Shown piece by piece: positions 36,312-45,235 of a stretch of DNA of 64,000 nucleotides. A program made the position numbers and the translations under genes. The stretch covers positions 124,001-188,000 of the forward strand of contig NZ_FSRT01000001.1 of assembly GCF_900143015.1 (NCBI RefSeq). Direction: 5' to 3'. Numbering within the stretch: position 1 is the first letter of the stretch; each line of letters begins with the position of its first letter. This DNA comes from Fibrobacter sp. UWB11 (GTDB taxonomy: Bacteria; Fibrobacterota; Fibrobacteria; Fibrobacterales; Fibrobacteraceae). The notes under the pieces are model-generated. The model searched no databases. It saw only the letters and a program-made list of their open reading frames with translations, and had not been told where the DNA came from.

Positions 36312-36319
36312 TATATTAT
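36312..36319 (+). promoter_or_regulatory. Putative -10 element before the 36363 gene
   Basis: TATATTAT within TTGCTATATTATAAATA, about 45 nt before the start codon. The same TTGCTATATTAT word precedes the 39679 gene, which supports a shared promoter element; no -35 box is clear. Confidence 0.35.
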
Positions 36320-36362
36320 AAATATAGCTAATGAATTTTTATGAACAAGTGAGGTGAGTGAA

Positions 36363-37661
36363 ATGGTTTCAAATCTATTCCTTCAGCTAGCACACATTGA
36401 ATTACTGATGTCTTACCCGGTCAAGGACATATTGACCTTGGTCAAACGAGATTCGCGATTCAACGTGAAACTTCTAAATGATTTGTACTTCGAAGATTCA
36501 TACGTAGATGAAAGCGCTTACCGATTCATAATGGACAACATCGTCGCGTGGTTGTACGAACGCGGTGAAAATCCAGATGAATTCATCGAACGCATTGTTA
36601 AGCGTTGCGCTGCATTTGAAGCCGTTCCCGCTCGTAGCGTGCTTCGCTCCTACTTGCCGTTCGTCTCTTCGTTCTACTCTGCTGAAGATGCTCGTGAACT
36701 TTGCCTTGAAATCATTCCGAAACGTTATCCGTTCCTGACGAAGTCTAATATCCTTCGCAACGAAGTTATCGATGGAAACCGCAGGGTGGACTTCACGTTC
36801 CAGTTCGAGACTCCGGGTGTCCTTGCTGCAAACCCGATGCGCTGGATCCGCAGCATGATCAACATTGGACCTCTCCTCTTGAACACGCCTGCATACGAAC
36901 ACATTAGCTACCTCGCTACACAAACCTCGTTTATCGAAGCTCTTGAAAACAGAGTCCCCGCCGAAATGAAGGAAGACGGCGGTGTGTACATCAAGGGTGA
37001 ACTTGTTGGCCGTCATGCAACGTTTAACGATTGCATCAAGGAACACAACCTCGAATGGAAGAACGACGTCGAAAAGAGCATTGGCTGCGTCCGTTCTTTG
37101 GTCGATATCCGCGACCCGAAGACCGGTGCCGTTCTTATCGAAAAGGATTGCTACTACGGCGCTCCGGCTTACGTTCTTGAGTTCAACTTCAAGGCTAACG
37201 TAAATGCTTCCGAACCGTTCCTCAAGCTCATGAGCTCTGTGGTGAAACAGGAATTTGCTGCTTGGGCTCCGATCCAGAAGGCTCACGAACAGTTGCTCGA
37301 TGCCATGAACGATTCTGTCACGATCGTGTACTACAAGAGCGATGACTCAATCTCTGTGAACAGCAAGCACCTCATGCGTAACGTTCCGGCACGTATCCTC
37401 CGCAACCTCCTCCGTGAATACACTGTGACTGGTCGTGAAGAATACGAGAACCGCGAATTCAAACGTGACCCGGCTATTTGCATGGACCCGCTCCGCCCGA
37501 ACTTCGAGAGCAGGTTGAACCGCGTTATTGCCCATATCAATGGCTCTGACGATCCGGAACATCCGAGCGAAGGCGTCAAGAAGTACTTCGAAATTGAACG
37601 TCATCGTCGCGGTGGCTTCCGTTTCGTTCCGAAGTGCAAGATTGTCTTCAGAGAAGAATGA
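36363..37661 (+). CDS. Hypothetical protein
   Basis: A 432-residue soluble protein of no family I recognise. The N-terminal half is helical (LFLQLAHIELLMSY, AYRFIMDNIVAWLYE), the middle mixed, and the last 80 residues (RLNRVIAHINGSDDPEHPSE then FEIERHRRGGFRFVP) could be a winged-helix-like domain, which is only a guess. The frame opens with GTG 36354, but GAGG (36351-36354) overlaps that codon and sits 8 nt before ATG 36363, so I use the ATG. Codon use is like that of well-expressed genes. It is divergent from mutL. Confidence 0.75.
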   Translation: MVSNLFLQLAHIELLMSYPVKDILTLVKRDSRFNVKLLNDLYFEDSYVDESAYRFIMDNIVAWLYERGENPDEFIERIVKRCAAFEAVPARSVLRSYLPFVSSFYSAEDARELCLEIIPKRYPFLTKSNILRNEVIDGNRRVDFTFQFETPGVLAANPMRWIRSMINIGPLLLNTPAYEHISYLATQTSFIEALENRVPAEMKEDGGVYIKGELVGRHATFNDCIKEHNLEWKNDVEKSIGCVRSLVDIRDPKTGAVLIEKDCYYGAPAYVLEFNFKANVNASEPFLKLMSSVVKQEFAAWAPIQKAHEQLLDAMNDSVTIVYYKSDDSISVNSKHLMRNVPARILRNLLREYTVTGREEYENREFKRDPAICMDPLRPNFESRLNRVIAHINGSDDPEHPSEGVKKYFEIERHRRGGFRFVPKCKIVFREE

Positions 37662-37744
37662 GATTACTTTGTTCTAACTTTTGCAATGCTGATTTAAAGA
37701 TTAAAAATTTAATATCAGGTGCAAAAGTTAAAAAGGTAAATTTT

Positions 37745-37944
37745 ATTGAGTGAAGAAATAAGAAAAAGGAAAGAACCAGACCGCCTACGAATTGGTATAT
37801 TTAGAGCGTTGAGAATGGTTAGAAAGGTAAATCCTGAAACGACTTTATCATTGCTCCCCTCCTGATAGGTTCAAGGTTCTGGAAACCGCTCAATATTTTC
37901 TCCTTCTTAGGAAAGGGCTCTTCTAGAGCCCTTTCTCTTTTTTT
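37745..37944 (+). ncRNA. Candidate structured small RNA with own terminator
   Basis: Between the 36363 gene and thrC lies a stretch ending in a strong terminator (GAAAGGGCTC 37911-37920 / GAGCCCTTTC 37926-37935, then CTCTTTTTTT) that is 250 nt beyond the nearest stop codon. Two nested long-range stems can form: ATTGAG (37745-37750) with CTCAAT (37889-37894), and AGAACC (37772-37777) with GGTTCT (37875-37880). Together this suggests a rod-like RNA of about 200 nt. I find no tmRNA or SRP signature. Alternatively, TTG 37746 to TGA 37865 encodes a basic 39-residue peptide (begins MSEEIRKRKEPDRL). Confidence 0.4.
37911..37944 (+). terminator. Strong rho-independent terminator
   Basis: Perfect 10-bp stem GAAAGGGCTC/GAGCCCTTTC with a 5-nt loop and a T-rich tail. 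It probably ends the small-RNA candidate rather than the distant 36363 gene. Confidence 0.85.
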
Positions 37945-37973
37945 ATGCATTGACATTCCGCATATTTTTCGCG

Positions 37974-38004
37974 TTGTCATCCCGCACTCTGATGCGGGAT
38001 CGCC
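37974..38004 (-). repeat. Palindromic repeat copy 7
   Basis: Minus-strand element TTGTCATCCCGCA ... TGCGGGATCGCC. Together with copy 8 on the opposite strand it brackets the thrC terminator. Confidence 0.85.
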
Positions 38005-38015
38005 TTCTTGAGATT

Positions 38016-38045
38016 GCAAAAAAGCTCGCCGATGGGCGAGCTTTT
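38016..38045 (-). terminator. Terminator of thrC
   Basis: AAAAGCTCGCC (38020-38030) and GGGCGAGCTTTT (38034-38045) form a long stem; on the minus strand it is followed by TTTTTTGC, so it ends the thrC message about 80 nt after the stop. Confidence 0.85.
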
Positions 38046-38050
38046 GAAAT

Positions 38051-38083
38051 GGAGATGCCCGCTCGGTGGCGGGCATGACAAGT
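38051..38083 (+). repeat. Palindromic repeat copy 8
   Basis: GGAGATGCCCGC, loop TCGGT, GGCGGGCATGACAAG: an intact plus-strand copy of the dispersed element in the 3-prime flank of thrC. Confidence 0.85.
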
Positions 38084-38126
38084 GTCTATTAGCGGCGGCT
38101 TAGGGCCATTGACTAATGCTGGCGCA

Positions 38127-39467
38127 TTAGCGACGGCGGGCGGCCATCTCTTTCTTCAAGATGTCCATGACAGCGCCGATTTCGGCAGGAGCCTTGAACA
38201 CCGGGTTTGCGTACTTGCTTGCGATGTTTTCGAGCTTCTGTTCGTGGTAAGCAACCTTGAATTCCGTGAACTTGAGGCCGTGTGCCGTGCTGATGACGAC
38301 GACGTTTTCGTCCTTCGCAATCTTGCCTTCGGCACAGAGCTTTTCGAGAGCGCCGAGAGCGACACCCGTGTGCGGGCAGCAGTAGAGACCGATACGGTCG
38401 CCGCGGTGGGCTGCATTTGCGAGTTCTTCTTCAGTGACGCTTACAACCATGCCGTTTGTCTTCTGGATGGCGCGAACAGCTTTCGGATAGCTAACAGGGT
38501 TACCGATCTGGATGGCGCTAGCAAGCGTCTTTTTGGCCTGAACCGGTTCGAGCTTGTCGAAGCCGCGGGTATAGGCGCGGTAGAACGGGTTTGCGTTTTC
38601 GGCCTGAGCAACGATGATACGAGGAATGCGGTCGATGAGACCCATAGCCTTGCAGTCTTCGAAACCCTTGGCAAGTGCGCTCACGTTACCGAGATTACCG
38701 CCCGGGATAATCACGGTGTCCGGAACGGTCCAACCGAGTTCCTGGCAGATTTCCGGAGAAATTGTCTTCTGGCCTTCGACGCGGAGGCTGTTCATGGAGT
38801 TGGCGAGGTAAATGCGGTTGTCCTTCGTGACTTCCTGAACAATCTTCATGCAACCGTCAAAGTCGGTGTCGAGAGCAAGCACGATGCTGCCGTTAGAAAT
38901 CGGCTGGATGAGCTGTGCGGTGCTGGTCTTGCCGGCCGGGAGGAACACGATAGACGGAATGCCTGCCTTGGCGCAGTAGGCGCTGAGAGCTGCAGAAGTG
39001 TCGCCGGTAGAAGCGCAAGCGACGGCGTCGATCGGGTGAATGTTCTTTTTGATGATGTGGTTCACTTGGCTTACGAGAACCGTCATGCCGAGGTCCTTGA
39101 AAGAACCAGTGTGGGAGTTGCCGCAAAGCTTCACCTTGAGGCTTCCGATGCCCAAGTCCTTGGCGAGCGGAGCTGCATCAAAGAGCGGGCTCCAGCCTTC
39201 GCGCATGGTGACGATGTCTTCGACCGGAATATCCGGGAGAACCATTTCGCGCTTGCTCCAGATACCGCTCATGTCTTCGGGCTTAAAGCTCATGCGGCGT
39301 TCGGCAAAGAGCTTCTTCCATTCTTCCGGGCTGCGGCTTGCGAGCGCTGCGCGGTCGTGTTCGACTTCGAGCAGGCTACCGTCCACCTTGCTGCGGTAAA
39401 TGACGTCGGTCAGCGGGTAGGTATCGTCGCCGTTGATGTTTCTAAAATGAGCGTTAAACTGAGACAT
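38127..39467 (-). CDS. thrC: Threonine synthase
   Basis: A 446-residue PLP enzyme that converts O-phosphohomoserine to threonine. The PLP lysine is K124 in GNSHTGSFKDLG, STGDTSAALSAYCAKAG and the phosphate-binding IIPGGNLGNVSA are conserved, and CPHTGVALGALEK lies near the end. The frame extends to 39521, but SD AGAGGAAA lies just before ATG 39467 (MSQFNAHF), which also gives the normal family N-terminus. Monocistronic, with its own terminator. Confidence 0.92.
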   Translation of the reverse strand: MSQFNAHFRNINGDDTYPLTDVIYRSKVDGSLLEVEHDRAALASRSPEEWKKLFAERRMSFKPEDMSGIWSKREMVLPDIPVEDIVTMREGWSPLFDAAPLAKDLGIGSLKVKLCGNSHTGSFKDLGMTVLVSQVNHIIKKNIHPIDAVACASTGDTSAALSAYCAKAGIPSIVFLPAGKTSTAQLIQPISNGSIVLALDTDFDGCMKIVQEVTKDNRIYLANSMNSLRVEGQKTISPEICQELGWTVPDTVIIPGGNLGNVSALAKGFEDCKAMGLIDRIPRIIVAQAENANPFYRAYTRGFDKLEPVQAKKTLASAIQIGNPVSYPKAVRAIQKTNGMVVSVTEEELANAAHRGDRIGLYCCPHTGVALGALEKLCAEGKIAKDENVVVISTAHGLKFTEFKVAYHEQKLENIASKYANPVFKAPAEIGAVMDILKKEMAARRR

Positions 39468-39514
39468 AATTTCCTCTTTGTTTTTCGACCGCAAATATAG
39501 CATTTTGGATTGGA

Positions 39515-39612
39515 GTTCCAAGTTTTGAGTTCCTAGTTACTAGAGAATTTTAAATCGGGATTTTCTAATGACTATTAACTAGTATCTAGTAACTACGAAC
39601 TAGCAACTTTAA
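39515..39612. repeat. Degenerate repeated short words upstream of thrC
   Basis: Words such as GAGTTCC, CTAGTTACTAG, AACTAGTATCTAGTAAC and GAACTAGCAAC recur. The style resembles 14091-14152. It lies in the divergent thrC / lipoprotein gap. Confidence 0.5.
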
Positions 39613-39632
39613 TTTCCCTACAGCGATTTTGC

Positions 39633-39640
39633 TATATTAT
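39633..39640 (+). promoter_or_regulatory. Putative -10 element before the 39679 operon
   Basis: TATATTAT in TTGCTATATTATGGGCG, about 40 nt before the GTG start, shared with the region before 36363. No clear -35 box. Confidence 0.35.
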
Positions 39641-39678
39641 GGGCGAAATTTATTACAAGTAAATACTCGGAGTTCTGA

Positions 39679-41127
39679 GTGAATAAGAAAAAATTTATCC
39701 TATTCCCGCTTTTGGCGTTCGTTTTGTCGTCCTGCTTGTTCGATTCGGATGACGATGGCTTGTCTAACTGGCTTTCTGACCAGGGAATGCCTAGCAGCTA
39801 TAAAGTTCAGACAGTGACTGTTGGTGACTTGAATCCCTTGTCTGCCGAAGTTTATCGTGATACGCTCCCCAAGAGTGCTTGGAGACGTGGCGTGTTCGGT
39901 ACCGCCAATGGCATTTCTTACGACGCTGTTTTTGATTTCGCATTGGACAGCGCATTCCTCGATACTCTGAATAGTGCTGATTCTGCGATTTCCTATTTGC
40001 ATTTGAGACTTTGGGATTCGTATTACAATGACTATTATCTGCCCTCGAACTTTTTCCCCATCAAGGAAGACTTGAAGCTCAACGTGAGCTGGATTCTTTC
40101 GGAAAAGTTGAAAAAGAGTGAGTTCGATAAAATTGGCGATGCTGCCGATGACTCCGTTTGGTCTAAAGAACTAGAAACGTGGAAGGCAAAAAATTCTGCC
40201 GATACGACGCTTTCTATCTCGATTGTCAAAAAGGATTCCCTCTTGACGCTTGATATGCCGAAGGCTCTTGTAGATGACCTCCACAAAAATAAGGGCTATC
40301 GTCGTTTGCAGCTGCGCTTGTCTGCTCCGGAAGCAAAGCATATTTACCGATTCTATGGCGCAGGTTCTGTAAATTACTATCCGCAATTGATTTTGGTGGC
40401 CAAGAGCAAGAAAGACTCTCCGAAAAGCTTTGGACCGAAGCGTGCCGTGAATATTTACTCTAATCTCGAAGATTGCTCGGATTGCCTTGTGTTGCATGGC
40501 GGTGGTATCGATTCCCTGTTGGTCGAATTCCCGTCCAAGCCGATTTTGAAAGCCTTGGCTGATTTTTACGGTGATGAATTCCCTTATACCGTGGGCGACA
40601 GCAACGATGTGCGCCAGGCAGTCGTGATGGCTGTTGTGACGTTCTTTAGGGACGATTCCAAGGGTAGCCAAGAAATGAATTTGCCAATCTTGGTTCAGGC
40701 AGGTTCCTTCTTGGATAGTGCCGATACCTCTATCATCAACTGGGAAGAGTACAAGAAGAATAAGGCTAGAGTCGATTCTATTGGTCACCCCAACGTGGTG
40801 TTCTACCCTGGCGATTCCTTGTCGTTGCAAGTGACTTATGGCATGCGTGATTTCATCAACAGGGCTAGCGATGGCCGTACGTTCAAGATGCTGATGCGCT
40901 TTAGTAATACGCTTATCTTTGATAAGGACACGTATTTCTACGACCATACTACGGATAACGCGGGCACGATTCGATTGGCCAATGGGGATACAATCAAGGT
41001 TGCAAGTGGAGATACACTCCAGGTATTTACATCTGATAGAGATTATGCCCGTTACGATTTTAGCACTATCAAGAGCAAACCCGCTACGCTTAAGCTCTGG
41101 CTTGCTTCTAAGCGTGGGGAGGAATAA
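39679..41127 (+). CDS. Lipoprotein, unknown family
   Basis: A 482-residue lipoprotein: signal peptide with lipobox VLSSC, then an acidic DSDDDG stretch and a beta-rich body with many serine- and aspartate-rich turns (DSAFLDTLNSADSAISYLHLRLWDS). GTG 39679 is the start, with CGGAG 6 nt upstream and the signal peptide beginning there. It opens an apparent operon of four genes; the stop overlaps the next start (TAATG). Its coupling to a porin-like protein suggests an outer-membrane role. Family not recognised. Confidence 0.78.
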   Translation: MNKKKFILFPLLAFVLSSCLFDSDDDGLSNWLSDQGMPSSYKVQTVTVGDLNPLSAEVYRDTLPKSAWRRGVFGTANGISYDAVFDFALDSAFLDTLNSADSAISYLHLRLWDSYYNDYYLPSNFFPIKEDLKLNVSWILSEKLKKSEFDKIGDAADDSVWSKELETWKAKNSADTTLSISIVKKDSLLTLDMPKALVDDLHKNKGYRRLQLRLSAPEAKHIYRFYGAGSVNYYPQLILVAKSKKDSPKSFGPKRAVNIYSNLEDCSDCLVLHGGGIDSLLVEFPSKPILKALADFYGDEFPYTVGDSNDVRQAVVMAVVTFFRDDSKGSQEMNLPILVQAGSFLDSADTSIINWEEYKKNKARVDSIGHPNVVFYPGDSLSLQVTYGMRDFINRASDGRTFKMLMRFSNTLIFDKDTYFYDHTTDNAGTIRLANGDTIKVASGDTLQVFTSDRDYARYDFSTIKSKPATLKLWLASKRGEE

Positions 41128-42368
41128 TGAAAAAGTTTATTAGCGCATTGCTTTGTGTTTCTAGTTTTTCCTTTGCGTCAATGATTGGCCTTGAGGCTCT
41201 TGGTCAGGAACAGATTGCTGGCGGTTCTGCCGCTATGGCTGGTCGTGGCTTTGCGGGTAATGCAAAGACGGGTGATATCGAAGGTGTTTCTGTTGTGAAC
41301 CCGGCTCGTCAGGCTTTTGATTCCAAGGTCACGTTTAACTTGAACTTCTTGCTCGATGTGACAACGGCGGATCGCTCTAATTCGCATTTCACAAAGACGA
41401 ACCTCACGATGCCTTCGATGAACTTGACGTTCCCGATGAATGACTTTGGAACGCTTGGTTTCTCGTTGTGGCAACATTATTCTTCTACGATGCGCGAAGA
41501 CATTGATAACGAAGAAGAAAACTGGAATGCACAAATCGAATACCAGAGCAGCGTTTATGAACTGGTGCCGACTTATGCCATTAGACTTCCGTTTTTCCGT
41601 GCGGTTTCGCTCGGTGCTTCGGCGCACTTTGTGATGGGTAGTTTTACTCGTGACCTTACGCTTGGACCGGACAATAGCGAAATTGACAGTACCGATGCTT
41701 GGGCGACCAGCAATTCCGAAGTGACGGACCATGTGAGTGGCGACTGGAAACTCAAGAATTCGGCTTACTTTACTGTTGCCGCCCAGTTCCGCGGTCGTAT
41801 GGCTTCGTATTTCTTCTCGTTCACGACGCCCTATACGCTCAAGAATGAACTTGAATACAACTTAAGATTCAGCGAATTGGATACGCTTGCTCCAACACAT
41901 TATACTCGCTCCATCAAGGTGCCTGCAATGCTTGCGACTGGCGTCAGTTATCGTTTGAACAAACGTCACAATGTGATGGCTGATGTTGCCTGGCGTGCAT
42001 GGTCCCGCGATATAGACAATGTTGCAGGAAGTTGGAGCATGTCGCAGGTGACAAAAACGCAAAATGATTTTAATATATCCATTGGATATCAGCGCGATGG
42101 AAGTGATGTCTTTTATGATTCCTATTGGGATCGCATTGCTTATCGAGCTGGTCTCTGGTACAAAAGCTGGTATGTAGAAGATGTATCTGAAATAGGTGGA
42201 TCTATTGGTGCTGGTTTCCCGCTTGGGAGAAAGGGCACAATGTTGGATCTCGCCATTCAAGGTGGGGTGCGCCTGACGGACGACGACCGCAACTGGAGTG
42301 AATCGTTTATTGGTATTCGCTTGGGCTTGGTGGGTGTCGGAAATTGGGGCAAGACCCGTGGTCAGTAA
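41127..42368 (+). CDS. FadL/OmpP1-like outer-membrane protein
   Basis: A 413-residue outer-membrane protein with signal peptide (FISALLCVSSFSFA). The mature N-terminus with IAGGSAAMAGRGFAG and SVVNPARQA resembles the N-terminal plug region of FadL/OmpP1-type transporters, and amphipathic strands continue to the end (SFIGIRLGLVGVG). Cargo would be hydrophobic if the family call is right, but it is based on pattern only. Translationally coupled to the lipoprotein upstream; the DUF4912 gene follows after 23 nt. Confidence 0.7.
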   Translation: MKKFISALLCVSSFSFASMIGLEALGQEQIAGGSAAMAGRGFAGNAKTGDIEGVSVVNPARQAFDSKVTFNLNFLLDVTTADRSNSHFTKTNLTMPSMNLTFPMNDFGTLGFSLWQHYSSTMREDIDNEEENWNAQIEYQSSVYELVPTYAIRLPFFRAVSLGASAHFVMGSFTRDLTLGPDNSEIDSTDAWATSNSEVTDHVSGDWKLKNSAYFTVAAQFRGRMASYFFSFTTPYTLKNELEYNLRFSELDTLAPTHYTRSIKVPAMLATGVSYRLNKRHNVMADVAWRAWSRDIDNVAGSWSMSQVTKTQNDFNISIGYQRDGSDVFYDSYWDRIAYRAGLWYKSWYVEDVSEIGGSIGAGFPLGRKGTMLDLAIQGGVRLTDDDRNWSESFIGIRLGLVGVGNWGKTRGQ

Positions 42369-42391
42369 GATTCAACTAGAAGGAGATCGAG

Positions 42392-43639
42392 ATGACTACT
42401 AAGAAAAAAGAAGAAATTGTAAAGGCTGCTGCTACGAAGGCAGCTCCTGCAAAGAAGGCAACGAAGACTACGGCAAAGACTGCCGCAAAGGCTGCTGAAA
42501 CTTCAGCAAGTGATGCAACCGAAGTAAAGGCCGCAAAGAAGACTGCTGTAAAGGCCGAAAAGAAAACGGCTACAAAGGCCACCGAACAGAAGATTGTTGC
42601 AAAGGTCGCTAAGAAGCCTGCGACAACAGTTGAAAAGGTTGCTGCAAAGGCAGCTCCTGCAAAGAAAACCGTGAAGAAGGCCGACAAGGCTGCTGCGACA
42701 AGTTCCGCAGCCAAGACTACTGCAAAGACGACGAAGGTTTCTGAGAAGACTGCAAAGTCCGTTGCTGCTGCAAAGAAAGTAGTGAAGTCTGCTACAAAAG
42801 CAAAGAAGGTTGATGTAGAAGTTGTCGAAACTGCGGCTGCAAAGGCTGCTGCTCCAGAAGCTATTCCGCAAACATTCGATGCTGAATACTTGGTCCTCAT
42901 GCAAAAGGACCCGAACTGGATGCAGGCCTTCTGGGAAGTTTCTGAAGAACGCATCAAGGCTGCTAAGAAAGGCAAGGGCAAGCTCGTTTTGCGCTTGTTC
43001 GATATTTCGAACGACCTCACGGTAAAGCGCAACAAGAAGCTCAAGTTCCACGATATTGAAGTTCCGGCAGACGCCCGTACTTGGTACGTGGAAAACAAGG
43101 CAACGCAGAACTGTGCTGCAGCTCTTGGCGTTGTTTCTGCTGGCAAGTTTGAACCGCTCGTAGAAGCTGGTCCGATGCAGACGTTTAAGTTCGAAGGCTC
43201 CGAAGTGAATACGGAAAACGTTTTTGTCCGTGCTTCGCTTGGTGGTGCTTCCATTGGCGGCTTTGGCAGCTCGGGACTTTCCTCGATGTCTGCAAAGAAC
43301 TGGCTTGAATCGCTTTCGAGTTCTTCGGGCTCCATGTTCTCGGGCGCACTTTCCAGTGCCGCTCTCAAGAGCAACAAGCTTGAACTCCCGAAGGATTCCG
43401 TGAACTACGGCAAGGACTTCTTCTTGTGGGTAAAGACTCGCTTGATCGTTTACGGCGGCACGCGTCCGGATGCGCATTTGCAGGTGCGTGGCGAACCGTT
43501 CCCGCTCAACCCGGATGGCACCTTCAGCTTTGAAGAAGACCTCCCAGACGTGACGAAGATTATTCCGGTCTTTGCTACTGATAAGGACGGCGATTTCCCG
43601 ACTACAATCGTTCCGATCGTTGTTAAGCGCACGGAATAA
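42392..43639 (+). CDS. DUF4912 protein with histone-H1-like lysine/alanine tail
   Basis: A 415-residue protein. Residues 1-150 are almost only Ala, Lys, Thr and Val in AAKKA/PAKK repeats, like histone H1-type or nucleoid-binding tails. Residues about 155-260 match the DUF4912 pattern (YLVLMQKDPNWMQAFWEVSEERI, LVLRLFDIS), and the rest contains a serine/glycine loop and a RGEPFPLNPDGTFSFEEDLP ending. AAGGAGAT lies 6 nt before ATG. Its stop overlaps the start of a GH57 gene, and DUF4912 and GH57 genes are neighbours in other genomes, so a role in glucan metabolism is plausible. Confidence 0.82.
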   Translation: MTTKKKEEIVKAAATKAAPAKKATKTTAKTAAKAAETSASDATEVKAAKKTAVKAEKKTATKATEQKIVAKVAKKPATTVEKVAAKAAPAKKTVKKADKAAATSSAAKTTAKTTKVSEKTAKSVAAAKKVVKSATKAKKVDVEVVETAAAKAAAPEAIPQTFDAEYLVLMQKDPNWMQAFWEVSEERIKAAKKGKGKLVLRLFDISNDLTVKRNKKLKFHDIEVPADARTWYVENKATQNCAAALGVVSAGKFEPLVEAGPMQTFKFEGSEVNTENVFVRASLGGASIGGFGSSGLSSMSAKNWLESLSSSSGSMFSGALSSAALKSNKLELPKDSVNYGKDFFLWVKTRLIVYGGTRPDAHLQVRGEPFPLNPDGTFSFEEDLPDVTKIIPVFATDKDGDFPTTIVPIVVKRTE

Positions 43640-45222
43640 TGCCGAAGCCCGGTAAAGTACACCTTTTGCTTCACGCACATTTACCTTTTGTGCGTGAACC
43701 CTCTTATGACCGGTTCTTGGAAGAGAACTGGTTTTTTGAGGCTATGGCGGAGACGTATTTGCCCATCATCCAGATGCTCAATCGTCTGGAAGAAAAGGGC
43801 GTGCCGGGCACTTTGAATTTTAGTGTATCGTCAGCGCTTTTGGCGATGCTTACCGATCGTTCGCTTTTGGACAAATTCTCGCGCCATTTGCATAAGCAAC
43901 TTGAGTTGTTGGAGCGCGAAAAAGTCCGCTTGCAGAATGATTCCGAAAAAATGGAGGTAGTGAATTTTTACTACCGCCGTCAAATTGCTTTAATCAATAC
44001 GTGGGAACACGATTGCGGCTGCGAAATTATCCCTTCTTTGAAACGCTTGGAGCAGATTGGTAAAATCAACTTGCTCACGTGTGTGGGAACGCATCCGTTT
44101 TTGCCTGCGTATCAAGGCGATGTCGAGGCCATTCATCTTCAGTTAAAAATTACCGTTCGTGCTTTCGAAGATGCTTTTGGTAAAAAGCCTCGTGGCTTGT
44201 GGCTCCCGGAATGTGGCTATTTTGAAGGCCTGGATGCAATCCTTGCTGAATACGGATTTAAGTATTTCTTCTTGGAAACGCATGGGGTGCTGCTTGCAAA
44301 ACCGGCACCGAAGTATGGCGTGTTTGCACCGATTAAGACGCCTGCGGGGCTTTATTGCTTTGGACGCGAACAGAGCAGTTCCATGGAAGTATGGAGCCGC
44401 AAAACGGGGTATCCGGGGCATCCTGAATATCGCGAGTTTTTCAAGGATATTGCGCACGAACGCGAAGATGAATATTTAGGCGATTACTTCCTTGCTGCTG
44501 GAACGCACATCGAAACGGGCCTCAAGTATTATCGCATTACTGGTAGCGAAGACAAGAAAATTTATCGTCCGTGGAATGCGCTACGTCTCGTAGAAGACCA
44601 TGCGCGTTTGTTTGTCGCAAACCGCGAAGAGACTGTTTCGAATTTGCTCCCGAATATGGATGGCAATAAGATTTCGATTCTTTGCCCGTACGATGCGGAA
44701 CTTTTTGGACACTGGTGGTTCGAAGGTCCGCTGTTTATCGAAAAGATGTTTGAACGTGCGGCTAGTTCGAATGTTGTCGAAATGGCATCGCTCGAAGATT
44801 CTGTACCGTCATTGAATGTCACGGGAACTGTCGCAGATGCCGAAGTCCATGCGCCGATTTTCTCGTCGTGGGGCGAAGGCGGCTTTGGCGAAGTATGGAT
44901 GAATGATGCTGTGGCGTTCCAGTATCCGCTGTTCTTTAGAATGCGCGGAATGATGAATGATTTGAAAAAACGTGGATCAAAGACAACCAAGCGATTCCTT
45001 GCGCAGATGGCGCGTGAACTTGTGTTGTTCCAGGCTTCGGACTGGGCGTTTATGATTCACAATAATTCGGCTGCGGATTATGCTCGCGCCCGTTTGAATG
45101 GACATTACGAAAATGTCCGTGCGCTTTATGCAGAGGCTGTTAAAGCAAAGCCGAATTTGCAGTTGCTCAAAACGTTAGAACAAAAGAATAATTTGTTCCC
45201 ATGGATCGGAGAGTGTCTGTAA
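43639..45222 (+). CDS. GH57 family enzyme, 1,4-alpha-glucan branching type
   Basis: A 527-residue glycoside hydrolase of family 57 with a C-terminal DUF1957-like part, as in GH57 glycogen branching enzymes. HAHLPFVR is the N-terminal motif, the nucleophile is expected at Glu191 in LWLPECGY and the acid/base at Asp352 in CPYDAELFGHWW. It would introduce alpha-1,6 branches in glycogen in the cytosol. ATG overlaps the DUF4912 stop (TAATG). No terminator is obvious before the convergent protease gene. Confidence 0.88.
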   Translation: MPKPGKVHLLLHAHLPFVREPSYDRFLEENWFFEAMAETYLPIIQMLNRLEEKGVPGTLNFSVSSALLAMLTDRSLLDKFSRHLHKQLELLEREKVRLQNDSEKMEVVNFYYRRQIALINTWEHDCGCEIIPSLKRLEQIGKINLLTCVGTHPFLPAYQGDVEAIHLQLKITVRAFEDAFGKKPRGLWLPECGYFEGLDAILAEYGFKYFFLETHGVLLAKPAPKYGVFAPIKTPAGLYCFGREQSSSMEVWSRKTGYPGHPEYREFFKDIAHEREDEYLGDYFLAAGTHIETGLKYYRITGSEDKKIYRPWNALRLVEDHARLFVANREETVSNLLPNMDGNKISILCPYDAELFGHWWFEGPLFIEKMFERAASSNVVEMASLEDSVPSLNVTGTVADAEVHAPIFSSWGEGGFGEVWMNDAVAFQYPLFFRMRGMMNDLKKRGSKTTKRFLAQMARELVLFQASDWAFMIHNNSAADYARARLNGHYENVRALYAEAVKAKPNLQLLKTLEQKNNLFPWIGECL

Positions 45223-45235
45223 TGGACGCGCTCGA

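Noticed and set aside
38082-39500. A 472-codon plus-strand frame opposite thrC
   Set aside because: It is the antisense shadow of thrC; it has no ribosome binding site of its own and its translation resembles no protein.
41127-42368. Firm assignment of this protein as FadL
   Set aside because: Only the N-terminal pattern and barrel layout agree; no diagnostic residues can be confirmed, so it is called FadL/OmpP1-like only.
42376-43678. Long minus-strand frames opposite the DUF4912 gene
   Set aside because: They arise from the AAG/GCT repeats of the lysine/alanine tail and give low-complexity Phe/Ala or Leu/Cys/Ser protein.
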